This document shows, piece by piece, positions 17,729 to 29,683 of a stretch of DNA of 64,000 nt. Within the stretch, counting starts at the first letter, position 1. Each line of letters opens with the position of its first letter. The notes under the pieces are model-generated. The model was not told the origin of the DNA, did no database searches, and saw only the letters and a list, made by a program, of their open reading frames with translations. The stretch covers positions 186,001 through 250,000 of the forward strand of contig NZ_JAPPUX010000002.1 of assembly GCF_026712185.1 (NCBI RefSeq). The letters are read 5' to 3'. The translations under genes and the position numbers were made by a program. The DNA is from Nocardioides pini (GTDB lineage: Bacteria > Actinomycetota > Actinomycetes > Propionibacteriales > Nocardioidaceae).

Positions 17729-18649
17729 ATGTCGATCCCCCACCCACCGACCGCCACCCCCGATGCGGCCGACTCGCCGGCCGATCGGATCTCCACGCCC
17801 GTGGACGGAGTCGACGTGCTGGGAGCGATCTCGCCCAGCCGGGCGGGCGACTTCCTGGCCTGCCCCCTGCTGTACCGCTTCCGCACCATCGACCGGCTGC
17901 CCGAGCCGCCGTCGCCCGACGCCGTCCGCGGGACCGTGGTGCACAAGGTGCTCGAGGACCTCTTCGACGCGCCGGCGGCGGAGCGCACGCCGGAGCGCGC
18001 CGGCGACATGCTGACGCCCACCTGGGAGCTGCTGCTGGAGGCCGACCCCGGCCTGGCCGAGATGTTCGGGGGCGAGGGGCCCGACCTCGCGGCGTGGCTC
18101 GCCTCCTGCGGCACCGTGCTGGACCGCTACTTCGACCTCGAGGACCCGCGCCGCCTCGAGCCGGCCGAGCGCGAGCTCTACGTCGAGACGCTCCTGGACT
18201 CCAAGCTCCTGCTCCGCGGGTTCGTCGACCGGGTCGACGTGGCGCCGGACGGCCGGATCAGGGTGGTGGACTACAAGACCGGCAAGGCTCCCAGCGAGGG
18301 CTACGAGGCCAGGGCGCTCTTCCAGATGAGGTTCTACGCGCTGGTCCTCTGGCGGCTGCGCGGCGTCGTGCCGTCGGTGCTCCAGCTGGTCTACCTCGGC
18401 AACGGCGAGATCCTCCGCTACGAGCCCGACGAGGACGACCTGCGCGCCACCGAGCGCAAGGTGGAGGCGGTGTGGCGGGCGATCCGCCTGGCCCAGGAGA
18501 CGGGCGACTGGCGACCGAGCCCCTCGCGGCTGTGCGACTGGTGCTCCTTCCACCAGTTCTGCCCCACCAAGGGCGGCACGATCCCTCCGTTGCCCGAGCC
18601 CGCGCCGGCGGGGGCGACGGACGCGTCGACGGACGAGTCGACCGACTGA
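17729..18649 (+). CDS. RecB-family PD-(D/E)XK exonuclease with Fe-S-type cysteines
   Basis: This 306-residue stand-alone RecB/Cas4-like nuclease has the N-terminal SPSRAGDFLACPLLYRFR (first Cys), the nuclease core ending VDYKTGKAP (Asp and Lys of the motif) and QMRFYALVLWRL. A C-terminal cluster, LCDWCSFHQFCP, supplies three more cysteines, so a 4Fe-4S cluster like that of AddB/Cas4 is likely. Members take part in DNA repair; no CRISPR or helicase partner is nearby. TAGGGT lies 9 nt before the ATG at 17729, back-to-back with the site-2 protease promoter. Confidence 0.9.
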   Translation: MSIPHPPTATPDAADSPADRISTPVDGVDVLGAISPSRAGDFLACPLLYRFRTIDRLPEPPSPDAVRGTVVHKVLEDLFDAPAAERTPERAGDMLTPTWELLLEADPGLAEMFGGEGPDLAAWLASCGTVLDRYFDLEDPRRLEPAERELYVETLLDSKLLLRGFVDRVDVAPDGRIRVVDYKTGKAPSEGYEARALFQMRFYALVLWRLRGVVPSVLQLVYLGNGEILRYEPDEDDLRATERKVEAVWRAIRLAQETGDWRPSPSRLCDWCSFHQFCPTKGGTIPPLPEPAPAGATDASTDESTD

Positions 18650-18662
18650 CCCCTCGCGCGGC

Positions 18663-19391
18663 TCAGGTCCTCGGCGTCGTCGAGCCGGCGGCGTAGGCGT
18701 CGACGAGCGCGGCGAGGCCGGCGGTGTCGAGGCCCTCGAGGGTGTCGACGAACACGCGCCCCTCCCCCGCCAGGACCGGCACGTGGTGGGGCACGCACAG
18801 GACGGTGCACCCGGCGGCGACGGCCGACCTCGCCCCGGTGTTCGAGTCCTCGATGGCGACGCACGCGGCCGGGTCGTGACCGAGCTCCGCGGCCGCGGTG
18901 AGGTAGGGCTCGGGGTGCGGCTTGCCGAACTCGACGCGGTCACCGGTCACCACGGTCGCGAAGGCGTCGTCGGGGAGCCGGGCGAGGATCGGGTCGACGA
19001 ACCGCTGCCACGACATGGTGACCAGGGCGCAGGGCACGCCGTTGCGGTGGAGGTCGGTGAGGAGCTCGCGGGCCCCGGGACGCCACGGCACCTCGACCTC
19101 GACCCGCGCCACGACCCCGTCGAGCAGCTCGTCGACGATCTGCTGGGGGGTGCGGTCGATGCCCATGTGGACCCGGATGTAGTCGCCGGACTCGAGGAGG
19201 GCGTTGCCCACCAGGTTCAACGCGTGCTCGTCCGACCAGGTGCCGCCGTACTTCTCCGCCATCGCGTACTCGGTGGCGATCCAGTAGGGCTCCGTGTCGA
19301 CGAGCGTGCCGTCCATGTCCCAGAGCACCGCGGCAGGGGCGGTCGTGCGGTCGCGGGCGACCTCGTCGACCAGGGTCCGGTGTGACGTCAC
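18663..19391 (-). CDS. HAD-superfamily phosphatase (beta-phosphoglucomutase-like)
   Basis: This 242-residue HAD hydrolase has motif I VLWDMDGTLVDTEPYW (nucleophile Asp and acid/base Asp), motif II VTMSW, and motif III-IV around FGKPHPEPYLTAAAELG and CVAIEDSNTGARSAVAAG. The helical cap between motifs I and II places it in the beta-phosphoglucomutase/GPH group. The phosphorylated substrate is unknown. The GTG at 19391 is chosen because TAGGGT sits 7 nt before it. An ATG at 19412 would give a longer N terminus without a ribosome binding site. It ends 14 nt from the convergent RecB-like gene. Confidence 0.88.
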   Translation of the reverse strand: MTSHRTLVDEVARDRTTAPAAVLWDMDGTLVDTEPYWIATEYAMAEKYGGTWSDEHALNLVGNALLESGDYIRVHMGIDRTPQQIVDELLDGVVARVEVEVPWRPGARELLTDLHRNGVPCALVTMSWQRFVDPILARLPDDAFATVVTGDRVEFGKPHPEPYLTAAAELGHDPAACVAIEDSNTGARSAVAAGCTVLCVPHHVPVLAGEGRVFVDTLEGLDTAGLAALVDAYAAGSTTPRT

Positions 19392-19436
19392 GGGCCCGAC
19401 CCTATCGACCATCGGCGGCACGAGCCGACGGGGCCC

Positions 19437-19456
19437 ACCACCCGGCACCGGGTGGT
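19437..19456. promoter_or_regulatory. perfect inverted repeat upstream of GntP permease (possible operator)
   Basis: ACCACCCGG, a 2-nt spacer, then CCGGGTGGT: 9-bp arms with no mismatch. It lies in the 139-nt divergent gap between the HAD and permease genes. Its right end overlaps a possible -35 (TGGTCA, 19453-19458) whose -10 would be TAGACA (19477-19482) 18 nt further. A protein bound here could repress the permease gene. A hairpin role in RNA is less likely because it would lie upstream of the predicted transcript. Confidence 0.45.
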
Positions 19457-19530
19457 CAAGCATCGCCCGGCACCGGTAGACAAGGGGCCACTCGGGACCC
19501 TCTCGGGCACGTCGACTTCTCTGGAGAGCC

Positions 19531-20952
19531 ATGGTCGCCCTGCACACCACGATCGCGATCGTCCTGGTCATCGGACTGATCATCAAGGCCCGCATCGACC
19601 CGGTGATCTCACTGATCCTCGGGTCCCTCTACCTCGGCCTGGCCGGCGGCGTCGGCTTCGCCGGCACCGTCGAGGCGATCACCACCGGCTTCGGCGGGAT
19701 CATGGCGGAGGTCGGCCTGCTCATCGGATTCGGCGTGCTCATCGGCTCGCTGCTGCACTCGACCGGCGCGTTCCGCCGCCTGGTCGCACTCCTGGTCCAA
19801 CGGGTCGGCTCGGGACGGCTGCCGTACGCCCTCACGTCGATGCTGGCCGTGGTGATGCCGTCGATCTACGTGGACGTGCAGGTGGTCCTCGCTGCGCCGG
19901 TGGCGCGCTCCGCGTCGCCGTTCATCGGCAAGGTCGGCCTCCCCGTGCTGGCGTCCGCGCTGGGCTGCGGCATCTTCGCCGGCTACGTGTTCGTCATCCC
20001 CGGCCTCGCCGCGATCTCGATCGCCGGGCTGCTCGACATCCGCCTCGGTGACTGGCTGGTCTACGGCGTCCTGATCGGCCTCGTCACGGCCCTCGTCTCC
20101 ACGCTGCTGATGCGCCTGCTGTTCTCGGCCGGCGGCTTCTGGAACCCGGAGACCGACGAGGAGGTCGACGAGGCGATGGCCGAGCAGGAGGCCGCGGACC
20201 GCGCCTACCTGACGGGCGAGACGGACTCCTCGGAGGAGGCCCTCGCCCGCAGCGAGTCGGAGGCGAGCGCCGCCAAGGAGCGGCAGGGCGTGCGCCAGCT
20301 CCCGCTCGCCGTGCTGATGCTGCCGATCCTGGTGCCGCTCCTGCTGATCGCGTTCGGTGCGTTCGCCGAGCTCGGCGGGTGGTCGAACGCCTTCATCGCC
20401 TTCCTGGGCGACGCCAACATCGCGCTCTTCATCGGCCTGCTCGGCGCCTACTTCCTCTCGCGGACCTCGTCTGGCCGCGAGCACACCAGCGAGGCGATGG
20501 AGGACGGGTTCCACACGACCGGGGAGATCCTGCTGATCACGGGTGTCGGCGGCTCGCTCGGCGCCGTCATCGAGGCGACCGGGCTCGACAGCGTGCTCGG
20601 CGACCTGTTCCAGGCCGACGAGGGCGCCCCGGTCGTGCTCAGCATCCTGCTGGCGTGGTTCATCGCCGCGGTCCTGCACCTCGCCATCGGCTCGGTGTCG
20701 GTGGCAGCGATCACCGCGGCCGGCATCATCGCCCCGATCCTCGACTCCTTGACCATCTCCCCCATCGCCATCGGGCTCGCCATCGCCTCGGGCGCGATGT
20801 TCGCCCTGCAGGTCAACAGCAACTTCTTCTGGATGTTCAAGTCGCTGCTCGGGCTGTCGACCAAGGGCACGCTCAAGACGCTGACGCTGGTGACGTCGGT
20901 CGCGTCGGTGGTCTCGCTGCCGCTCGTGATGCTGACGGCCGTGGTCCTCTGA
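19531..20952 (+). CDS. GntP-family gluconate:H+ symporter-like permease
   Basis: This 473-residue membrane protein of the GntP family (gluconate and related organic acids) has about 12 hydrophobic helices. Its N-terminal half carries GLAGGVGFAGTVEAITTGFGGIMAEVGLLIGFGVLIG and its C-terminal half GEILLITGVGGSLGAVIEATG and AGIIAPILDSL. The central cytoplasmic loop (about 205-260) is unusually acidic and helical (DEEVDEAMAEQEAADRAYL, SESEASAAKERQ). GGAG lies 4 nt before the ATG. No gluconate kinase or regulator gene is nearby, so the substrate stays open. Confidence 0.9.
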   Translation: MVALHTTIAIVLVIGLIIKARIDPVISLILGSLYLGLAGGVGFAGTVEAITTGFGGIMAEVGLLIGFGVLIGSLLHSTGAFRRLVALLVQRVGSGRLPYALTSMLAVVMPSIYVDVQVVLAAPVARSASPFIGKVGLPVLASALGCGIFAGYVFVIPGLAAISIAGLLDIRLGDWLVYGVLIGLVTALVSTLLMRLLFSAGGFWNPETDEEVDEAMAEQEAADRAYLTGETDSSEEALARSESEASAAKERQGVRQLPLAVLMLPILVPLLLIAFGAFAELGGWSNAFIAFLGDANIALFIGLLGAYFLSRTSSGREHTSEAMEDGFHTTGEILLITGVGGSLGAVIEATGLDSVLGDLFQADEGAPVVLSILLAWFIAAVLHLAIGSVSVAAITAAGIIAPILDSLTISPIAIGLAIASGAMFALQVNSNFFWMFKSLLGLSTKGTLKTLTLVTSVASVVSLPLVMLTAVVL

Positions 20953-20961
20953 GCGGTCCGG

Positions 20962-24738
<3,777 letters not shown>

Positions 24739-24771
24739 GGGTGGTGGCTCCTTCCGGGCGGCGGTAGGGCC

Positions 24772-24777
24772 AGCCTA
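24772..24777 (-). promoter_or_regulatory. -10-like TAGGCT for metH with short leader
   Basis: TAGGCT lies 33 nt before the metH GTG, so transcription probably starts about 27 nt before it, with GGAAGGAG as ribosome binding site. The leader is far too short for a cobalamin or SAM riboswitch, so any such control of metH must act elsewhere. Confidence 0.45.
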
Positions 24778-24870
24778 GGAACATCGTCCGACACGCGGAC
24801 AGGATTCCCACATGGTGGCACCCGGCGCGTCGAGCGGCGAAATCACGACGGAACGCTGGGCGTCGCGCCC

Positions 24871-24876
24871 TAGGCT
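24871..24876 (+). promoter_or_regulatory. -10-like TAGGCT for leaderless PAC2 gene
   Basis: TAGGCT, GGGCAG, then the GTG start. The spacing supports transcription starting at the start codon and settles GTG 24883 as the start. Confidence 0.5.
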
Positions 24877-24882
24877 GGGCAG

Positions 24883-25728
24883 GTGATCGAGTTCGACGAC
24901 GTGCAGGACCTGGTGTCCCCCGTGGTGATCGCCGCCTTCGAGGGGTGGAACGACGCTGCCGACGCGGCCTCGGGGCTGGTGGACCACCTCATCGAGCAGT
25001 GGAAGGCCGAGGTGATCGGAGCGATCGACCCGGAGGAGTTCTACGACTTCCAGGTCAACCGCCCGATCATCGGGACCGACGCCAACGGCTACCGACGCCT
25101 GACCTGGCCTACCACCCGCATCGCGGTCGCGCGACCTGCCGAGCTCGACCGCGACGTCATCCTGCTGCGCGGGATCGAGCCCAACATGAAGTGGCGCCAG
25201 TTCTGCGCCGAGCTCCTCGCCGCCTGCGACGACCTCGGCGCCGAGCTCGTGGTGACCATGGGCGCGCTGCTCGCGGACACCCCGCACACCCGTCCCATCC
25301 CGGTCACCGGCACGGCGAGCGAGCCCGAGCTCGTCGACCGCCTCGTCCTCGAGCAGTCGACCTACGAGGGGCCGACCGGCATCGTCGGCGTCTTCAACGA
25401 CGCGTGCACCCAGCTCGACATCCCGGCCGTCTCCTACTGGGCCGCGGTCCCCCACTACGTCGCCCAGCCGCCGTGCCCGAAGGCCACGCTCGCGCTGCTC
25501 GGCCAGCTCGAGGAGCTGCTCCAGGCCCCCATGCCCATCGGCGACCTCGCCGACGACGCCAAGGCCTGGGAGCGCGGCGTGGACGAGCTCGCCGCCGAGG
25601 ACGAGGACGTCGCCGACTACGTCCGCGCGCTCGAGGAGACCCGTGACACCGCCGACCTCCCCGAGGCCTCCGGCGAGGCCATCGCCCGCGAGTTCGAGCG
25701 CTACCTCAAGCGCCGCGACACCGACTGA
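24883..25728 (+). CDS. PAC2 (proteasome assembly chaperone 2) family protein
   Basis: This 281-residue soluble protein has a PAC2 domain: the start MIEFDDVQDLVSPVVIAAFEGWNDAADAASGLVDHL, then MGALLADTPHTRPIPVTG and SYWAAVPHYVAQPPCPKATLALL. The family is widespread in actinobacteria. A Streptomyces homologue next to mshC was reported as a ParA partner (ParJ), and eukaryotic PAC2 helps build proteasomes; neither role is proven here. The GTG at 24883 follows TAGGCT (24871-24876) by exactly 6 nt, so the gene is probably leaderless. Its TGA lies in the first copy of the 83-bp repeat array. Confidence 0.9.
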   Translation: MIEFDDVQDLVSPVVIAAFEGWNDAADAASGLVDHLIEQWKAEVIGAIDPEEFYDFQVNRPIIGTDANGYRRLTWPTTRIAVARPAELDRDVILLRGIEPNMKWRQFCAELLAACDDLGAELVVTMGALLADTPHTRPIPVTGTASEPELVDRLVLEQSTYEGPTGIVGVFNDACTQLDIPAVSYWAAVPHYVAQPPCPKATLALLGQLEELLQAPMPIGDLADDAKAWERGVDELAAEDEDVADYVRALEETRDTADLPEASGEAIAREFERYLKRRDTD

Positions 25729-26275
25729 CGCCGACACGCGGCGCGGCGGTGCCCCACCCATATCCTGGGCGTACGTCAGGTGGCTCACGCACCGCCCGCC
25801 CGCGCGTCGTACGCCGACACGCCGCGCGGCGGTGCCCCACCCACACTCCCCGGCCGCGAATTGTCGCTCAGCCACCGCTCCCCCGCGCGTCGTACGCCGA
25901 CACGCCGCGTGGCGGTGCCCCACCCACATCCTGGGCGTACGTCAGGTGGCTCACGCACCGCCCGCCCGCGCGTCGTACGCCGACACGCCGCGCGGCGGTG
26001 GCCCAGCCACATCCTGGGCGTACGTCAGGTGGCTCAGCCACCGCCCGCCCGCGCGTCGTACGCCGACACGCCGCGGTGCGGTGCCCCACCCACACTCCCC
26101 GACCGCGAAATGTCGCTCAGCCACCGCCCGCCCGCGCGTCGTACGCCGACACGCCGCGTGGCGGTGGCCCAGCCACATCCTGGGCGTACGTCAGGTGGCT
26201 CAGCGACCGCCCGCCCGCGCGTCGTACGCCGACACGCCGCGTGGCGGTGCCCCAGCCACGGGGTGGTACGTCAGA
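25722..26275. repeat. 83-bp tandem repeat array (7 units, two module types) between convergent genes
   Basis: Units begin at 25722, 25805, 25888, 25971, 26054, 26137 and 26220, an exact 83-bp period. Full units share a first half starting CGTCGTACGCCGACACGCCG and an end CACCGCCCGCCCGCG. The middle about 25 bp is one of two types: A (ATCCTGGGCGTACGTCAGG; units 0, 2, 3, 5) or B (ACTCCCCGGCCGCGAATTG or close variant; units 1, 4). Unit 0 begins inside the end of the PAC2 gene, and the last, partial unit ends at the mshC stop (GTACGTCAG). Each unit has a CGCCGCGCGGCG-type palindrome and can form hairpins. Long reading frames through it arise from lack of stop codons and are not genes. This array fills the only gene-free stretch over 300 nt in the window. 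Confidence 0.9.
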
Positions 26276-27509
26276 GGGAGAGGCCGAGGGCGGCGTCGAG
26301 GAGCCGGTGGATCGTCGCCGCGGCCTCGGGGTCGGAGGTGTCGGCGAGGCCCGTGGTGCCGAGGGTCGCCTCCACCCACTCCTGGACGGCGGCGACGGCC
26401 GTCGGCGCGTCGAGGTCGTCGGCCAGCGCGGCGAGCACGCGCTCGACGACGGGCAGCGCCGGGGCACCCGAGCCGAGCGCGAGGGCGCGGCGCCAGGCGG
26501 CGAGGGTGTCGACGGCGTCCCAGAGCTGGTCGTCGGTCCACTCCCAGTCGCTGCGGTAGTGGTGGCGCAGCAGCACCAGGCGGATCGCCATCGGGTCCAC
26601 CTCGCTCATCCGCAGCGCGGAGACGAAGACGAGGTTGCCCTTCGACTTCGACATCTTCTCGCCGTCGTAGGCGACCATCCCGGCGTGGGCGTAGGCCCGC
26701 GCGAACCGCTCGCCCGGATGGGCGACCTGGGCGTGACCGGCCGACATCTCGTGGTGCGGGAAGACGAGGTCGCTGCCCCCGCCCTGGACGTCGAACGTCG
26801 CCCCGAGGTGGTCGAGCGCGATCGCGGAGCACTCGACGTGCCAGCCCGGCCTGCCGGGGCCCCACGGGCTGTCCCACGACGGCTCGCCCGGTCGCTCGGC
26901 ACGCCACAGCAGGCAGTCGAGGGGGTCCTTCTTGCCCTCGCGGTCCGGGTCGCCGCCACGCTCGGGGAAGACCTCGAGCATCCGGTCGCGGTCCCAGCCG
27001 GAGACCTCGCCGAACGCGTCGTCGGCGGTCACCGAGAAGTAGAGGTCGTCCTCGACGCGGTAGACGGCGCCGACCTCGTCGAGCCGCTGGATCAGCTCGA
27101 TCACCTGAGGGATCGACTCGACCGCCCCGGTGTAGTGCGCGGGCGGCAGCACGCGCAGCGCCTCCATGTCGTCCCGGAAGAGCTGCGTCTCGCGCTGGGC
27201 GAGCTCGGCCCAGTCGACGCCGACCTTGGCGGCGCGCTCCAGCAGCGGGTCGTCGACGTCGGTCACGTTCTGGACGTAGGTCACCTCGTGGCCGGCGTTG
27301 CGCCAGGCGCGGTGGAGCAGGTCGAGGCCGACGTAGGTGGCGGCGTGGCCCATGTGGGTGGCGTCATAGGGCGTGATCCCGCAGACGTACATCCGCGCCG
27401 GGCCCTCGGGCCGGGTCTCGACGAGGGCGTCGCTCGCGGTGTCGTGCACCCGCACGACGGGGCCCGTCACGGGCAGTGAGGGAACGTCGGGCGACGACCA
27501 GGCACGCAT
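26271..27509 (-). CDS. mshC: mycothiol biosynthesis ligase MshC (Cys-GlcN-Ins ligase)
   Basis: This 412-residue relative of cysteinyl-tRNA synthetase has Cys43 in [16 protein letters not shown], the HIGH-type HMGH at 52-55, zinc ligands in [16 protein letters not shown] and [14 protein letters not shown], and the KMSKS loop as EKMSKSKGN (about 288). It joins cysteine to GlcN-Ins with ATP in mycothiol synthesis, the actinobacterial thiol buffer. At 412 residues and with the N-terminal signature of MshC it is not CysS, which has an extra C-terminal domain. TAGGCT (27517-27522) lies 7 nt before the ATG. Its stop codon falls in the last repeat unit of the 83-bp array. Confidence 0.95.
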   Translation of the reverse strand: MRAWSSPDVPSLPVTGPVVRVHDTASDALVETRPEGPARMYVCGITPYDATHMGHAATYVGLDLLHRAWRNAGHEVTYVQNVTDVDDPLLERAAKVGVDWAELAQRETQLFRDDMEALRVLPPAHYTGAVESIPQVIELIQRLDEVGAVYRVEDDLYFSVTADDAFGEVSGWDRDRMLEVFPERGGDPDREGKKDPLDCLLWRAERPGEPSWDSPWGPGRPGWHVECSAIALDHLGATFDVQGGGSDLVFPHHEMSAGHAQVAHPGERFARAYAHAGMVAYDGEKMSKSKGNLVFVSALRMSEVDPMAIRLVLLRHHYRSDWEWTDDQLWDAVDTLAAWRRALALGSGAPALPVVERVLAALADDLDAPTAVAAVQEWVEATLGTTGLADTSDPEAAATIHRLLDAALGLSL

Positions 27510-27560
27510 GCGGCGCAGCCTATCCGCCGCCCGGGAGGCGACGACGCCTCGGTGCGCCGT

Positions 27561-28364
27561 TCAGAAGGGCGGCCAGGGGATGACGGGGTACGACGACGAG
27601 CGGGGGCCGGGGAACGTCCCCTGCGCCAGCAGTCGGGCGACCCGGCGCCTCGTGGTCTCGACCTCGTCGCCGGTGAGCAGCTCGGAGAGCACGGCGCCGA
27701 GCTCGCCGTCGAGCGCCGCCGACAGACCGCGCAGGCCGATGGTCTCCTCGACGCTGAACGCATCGCCGACGAAGCCCCACAGCACGGTGCGGAGCTTGTG
27801 CTCGACGTGGAAGGTCAGACCGTGGTCGACGCCGTGGCGGTGGCCGTCGGGCATCGGCAGCACGTGCCCGCCCTTGCGGTCGGCGTTGTTGACCACGACG
27901 TCGAACAGGGCCATCCGCCGCAGGGGCGCGCTGTCCTCGTGGACCAGCGACACCGCCTGGTCGTGGGCGTCGAGCCCGTCGAACACGTGGCGGTAGCCCG
28001 GGGGGACCTCCCCCTCGCCGACGATGTCGACGGGGGCCGCGTCCTCGACCTCGTCACGCCACAGCTGCACCATGCCCGGCCCGTGCGGCCCGTCGCCGAG
28101 GACCGTCGGCGGCACGATGTCCCAGCCGAGGGCCTCGGAGACGGCGTACGCCCCCACCTCGCGGGCCGCGAGGGTGCCGTCGGGGAAATCCCACAGCGGA
28201 CGCTCCCCCGCGATCGGCTTGTAGACCACCCGGACGCCGCCGAGCTCGCCGACGAAGGTGGCGTTGGACGCCGGCAGCACGCGGCCGTGCAGGGTCAGCT
28301 CCCCCGTCGGGAAGCCGGCCGGGAGCGTGCTGTCAGGGATCACGGCGCCGGAAGCCGTTGGCAC
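27561..28364 (-). CDS. SCO1664-family protein (PI3/PI4-kinase-like fold)
   Basis: This protein of about 267 residues has TGELTLHGRVLPASNATFVGEL, VYKPIAGERPLWDFPDGTLAAREVGAYAVSEALGW, then MALFDVVVNNADRKGGHVL and GVDHGLTFHVEHKLRTVLWGF. The Lys, the NNADRKGGH loop and the DHGLTF motif correspond to nucleotide-binding lysine, catalytic loop and metal site of phosphatidylinositol-kinase-like folds. The actinobacterial SCO1664 family is uncharacterised. It overlaps the DUF3090 gene 3' end; both possible starts are GTG (28364, or 28343 with only 11 nt overlap), so the N terminus is uncertain. The mshC-SCO1664-DUF3090-phosphomutase order is conserved in actinobacteria. Confidence 0.88.
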   Translation of the reverse strand: MPTASGAVIPDSTLPAGFPTGELTLHGRVLPASNATFVGELGGVRVVYKPIAGERPLWDFPDGTLAAREVGAYAVSEALGWDIVPPTVLGDGPHGPGMVQLWRDEVEDAAPVDIVGEGEVPPGYRHVFDGLDAHDQAVSLVHEDSAPLRRMALFDVVVNNADRKGGHVLPMPDGHRHGVDHGLTFHVEHKLRTVLWGFVGDAFSVEETIGLRGLSAALDGELGAVLSELLTGDEVETTRRRVARLLAQGTFPGPRSSSYPVIPWPPF

Positions 28365-28917
28365 GCACGCAGAGGTGCCCGTCCGGGTCGATCGGCTCGC
28401 CGCAGAAGGGGCAGTCGGGGCGACCCGCGCCGATGACCGACAGCGAGCGCTCGACGAACGACCGCGCCGCGGCGGCGGTGATCCGGACGAGGAAGATCTC
28501 CTCCGGCTCGGGCTCCAGCAGGTCCTCGAGGTCCTCCTGCAGCTGCTCGGGGGACACGACGGCGGCCTCGGTGAAGGGGAACACCTCGATCACCACGCGC
28601 TCGGCGGCGCCGTCCCACGACAGGGTCATGGTGCCGGCGCGGAACTCCTCCTCGATCGGCTGCTCGAGGGGCTGGGTGTCGGTGAGGTCGCGGGGCGCGA
28701 TCGCCGGGATCAGCACGTCGTCGCCCGCGGCGCGCATCAGCTCGTCGAGGAGCTCGTCGATCCGCTCGGCCAGGGCCTGCACCTGCTGCTTCTCGAGGGA
28801 GACGCTGACCAGCCGCGCACCCTCGCGCGCCTGCAGGAAGAACGTGCGCTGGCCGGGCTCGCCAACGGTGCCGGCGACGAAGCGCTCGGGTGGGTCGAAG
28901 CGGTGCACGACTGGCAT
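28333..28917 (-). CDS. DUF3090 family protein
   Basis: This 194-residue protein starts MPVVHRFDPPERFVAGTVGEPGQRTFFLQAREG. The family resembles acidic, helix-rich regulators and ends in a zinc-knuckle-like CPFCGEPIDPDGHLC (about 168-182). The function is unknown. The ATG at 28917 is chosen over an upstream GTG (28962) because TAGGGT lies 7 nt before it. The TAG of that hexamer is also the stop codon of the upstream phosphomutase gene. It overlaps the SCO1664-like gene, so the two are coupled. Confidence 0.9.
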   Translation of the reverse strand: MPVVHRFDPPERFVAGTVGEPGQRTFFLQAREGARLVSVSLEKQQVQALAERIDELLDELMRAAGDDVLIPAIAPRDLTDTQPLEQPIEEEFRAGTMTLSWDGAAERVVIEVFPFTEAAVVSPEQLQEDLEDLLEPEPEEIFLVRITAAAARSFVERSLSVIGAGRPDCPFCGEPIDPDGHLCVRANGFRRRDP

Positions 28918-28927
28918 GTCACTCACC

Positions 28928-29650
28928 CTAGGGCGTGCCTGTCTGGGGGCCCGCGCCTCCACCCACCTCGGCGTCGGTGCGCCGGGTGCGGGACGTGCGG
29001 CGGGCCTTCTTCGGCGGGGTCAGCCAGGCGAGGTCGCCGGCGTGGGTGTTGGTCCCGATCACGAAGGGACGCGACTCGGTGTAGCGCACGATCGACACCG
29101 ACGCCGGGTCGACGTGGATGCGCTGGAACAGGTCGAGGTGCGTGCCGAGCGCGTCGGCGAGGATCGACTTGATGACGTCGCCGTGGCTGACCGCGAGCCA
29201 GACCGCGTCGTCCCCGTGCTCGGCCGCCACCCGCGCGTCGTGGCGTCGTACGGCCGCCACCGCACGGGCCTGCATGGCGCGCATCGACTCGCCTCCGGGG
29301 AAGGTGGCCGCCGACGGCTGCGCCTGCACCGTCTTCCAGAGCTTCTCCTTGGCGAGCTCCTTGAGCGGTCGCCCCTGCCACTCGCCGTAGTCGCACTCCG
29401 AGAGCTGCTTGTCGCTGCCGGCGCGCAGCGACGCGGCCTGCCGTGTGGTGATCTCGCGGCACGTCTCGCGGCAACGCTCCAACGGGCTGGTCACGGCCGC
29501 CGCGAGGCGTACGCCCGCCAGCCGCTCCCCCACCGCGACCGCCTGCCTGATGCCCGCGTCGTCGAGGTGGACGCCGGGCAGCCGGCCGGCCAGGACTCCG
29601 GTGGCGTTGGCGGACGAGCGGCCGTGTCGCACGAGGATGACGGTGGGCAT
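28928..29650 (-). CDS. MSMEG_4193-family histidine phosphatase / phosphomutase
   Basis: This 240-residue member of the histidine phosphatase (phosphoglycerate mutase-like) superfamily has the phosphorylated His in VILVRHGRSSAN, a second Arg/Glu site in SPLERCRET and SECDYGEWQGR, and the second His in VSHGDVIKS. The C-terminal tail is Lys/Arg-rich. This is the MSMEG_4193 group, whose substrate is unknown. The ATG at 29650 has TGGAGA 2 nt upstream and a TAACCT hexamer 7 nt upstream. It is divergent from the CorA-like transporter gene with a 33-nt gap. Confidence 0.9.
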   Translation of the reverse strand: MPTVILVRHGRSSANATGVLAGRLPGVHLDDAGIRQAVAVGERLAGVRLAAAVTSPLERCRETCREITTRQAASLRAGSDKQLSECDYGEWQGRPLKELAKEKLWKTVQAQPSAATFPGGESMRAMQARAVAAVRRHDARVAAEHGDDAVWLAVSHGDVIKSILADALGTHLDLFQRIHVDPASVSIVRYTESRPFVIGTNTHAGDLAWLTPPKKARRTSRTRRTDAEVGGGAGPQTGTP

Positions 29651-29683
29651 TCTCCAGAGGTTAGTGGGGCTAGCCTCGGCCCT

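Noticed and set aside
24739..24882. Cobalamin or SAM riboswitch before metH
   Set aside because: The -10 box leaves a leader of about 27 nt, and no B12-box or SAM-type conserved core is present.
25722..26275. CRISPR array
   Set aside because: The units are directly adjacent 83-bp copies with no unique spacers, and there are no cas genes. The RecB-like nuclease at 17729 is a lone repair-type enzyme.
25643..27479. Long plus-strand open frames and several 75-codon minus frames through the 83-bp repeats
   Set aside because: The 83-bp period is not a multiple of 3, so the peptide changes frame each unit, and all frames are open only because the repeat lacks stops. No start signals.
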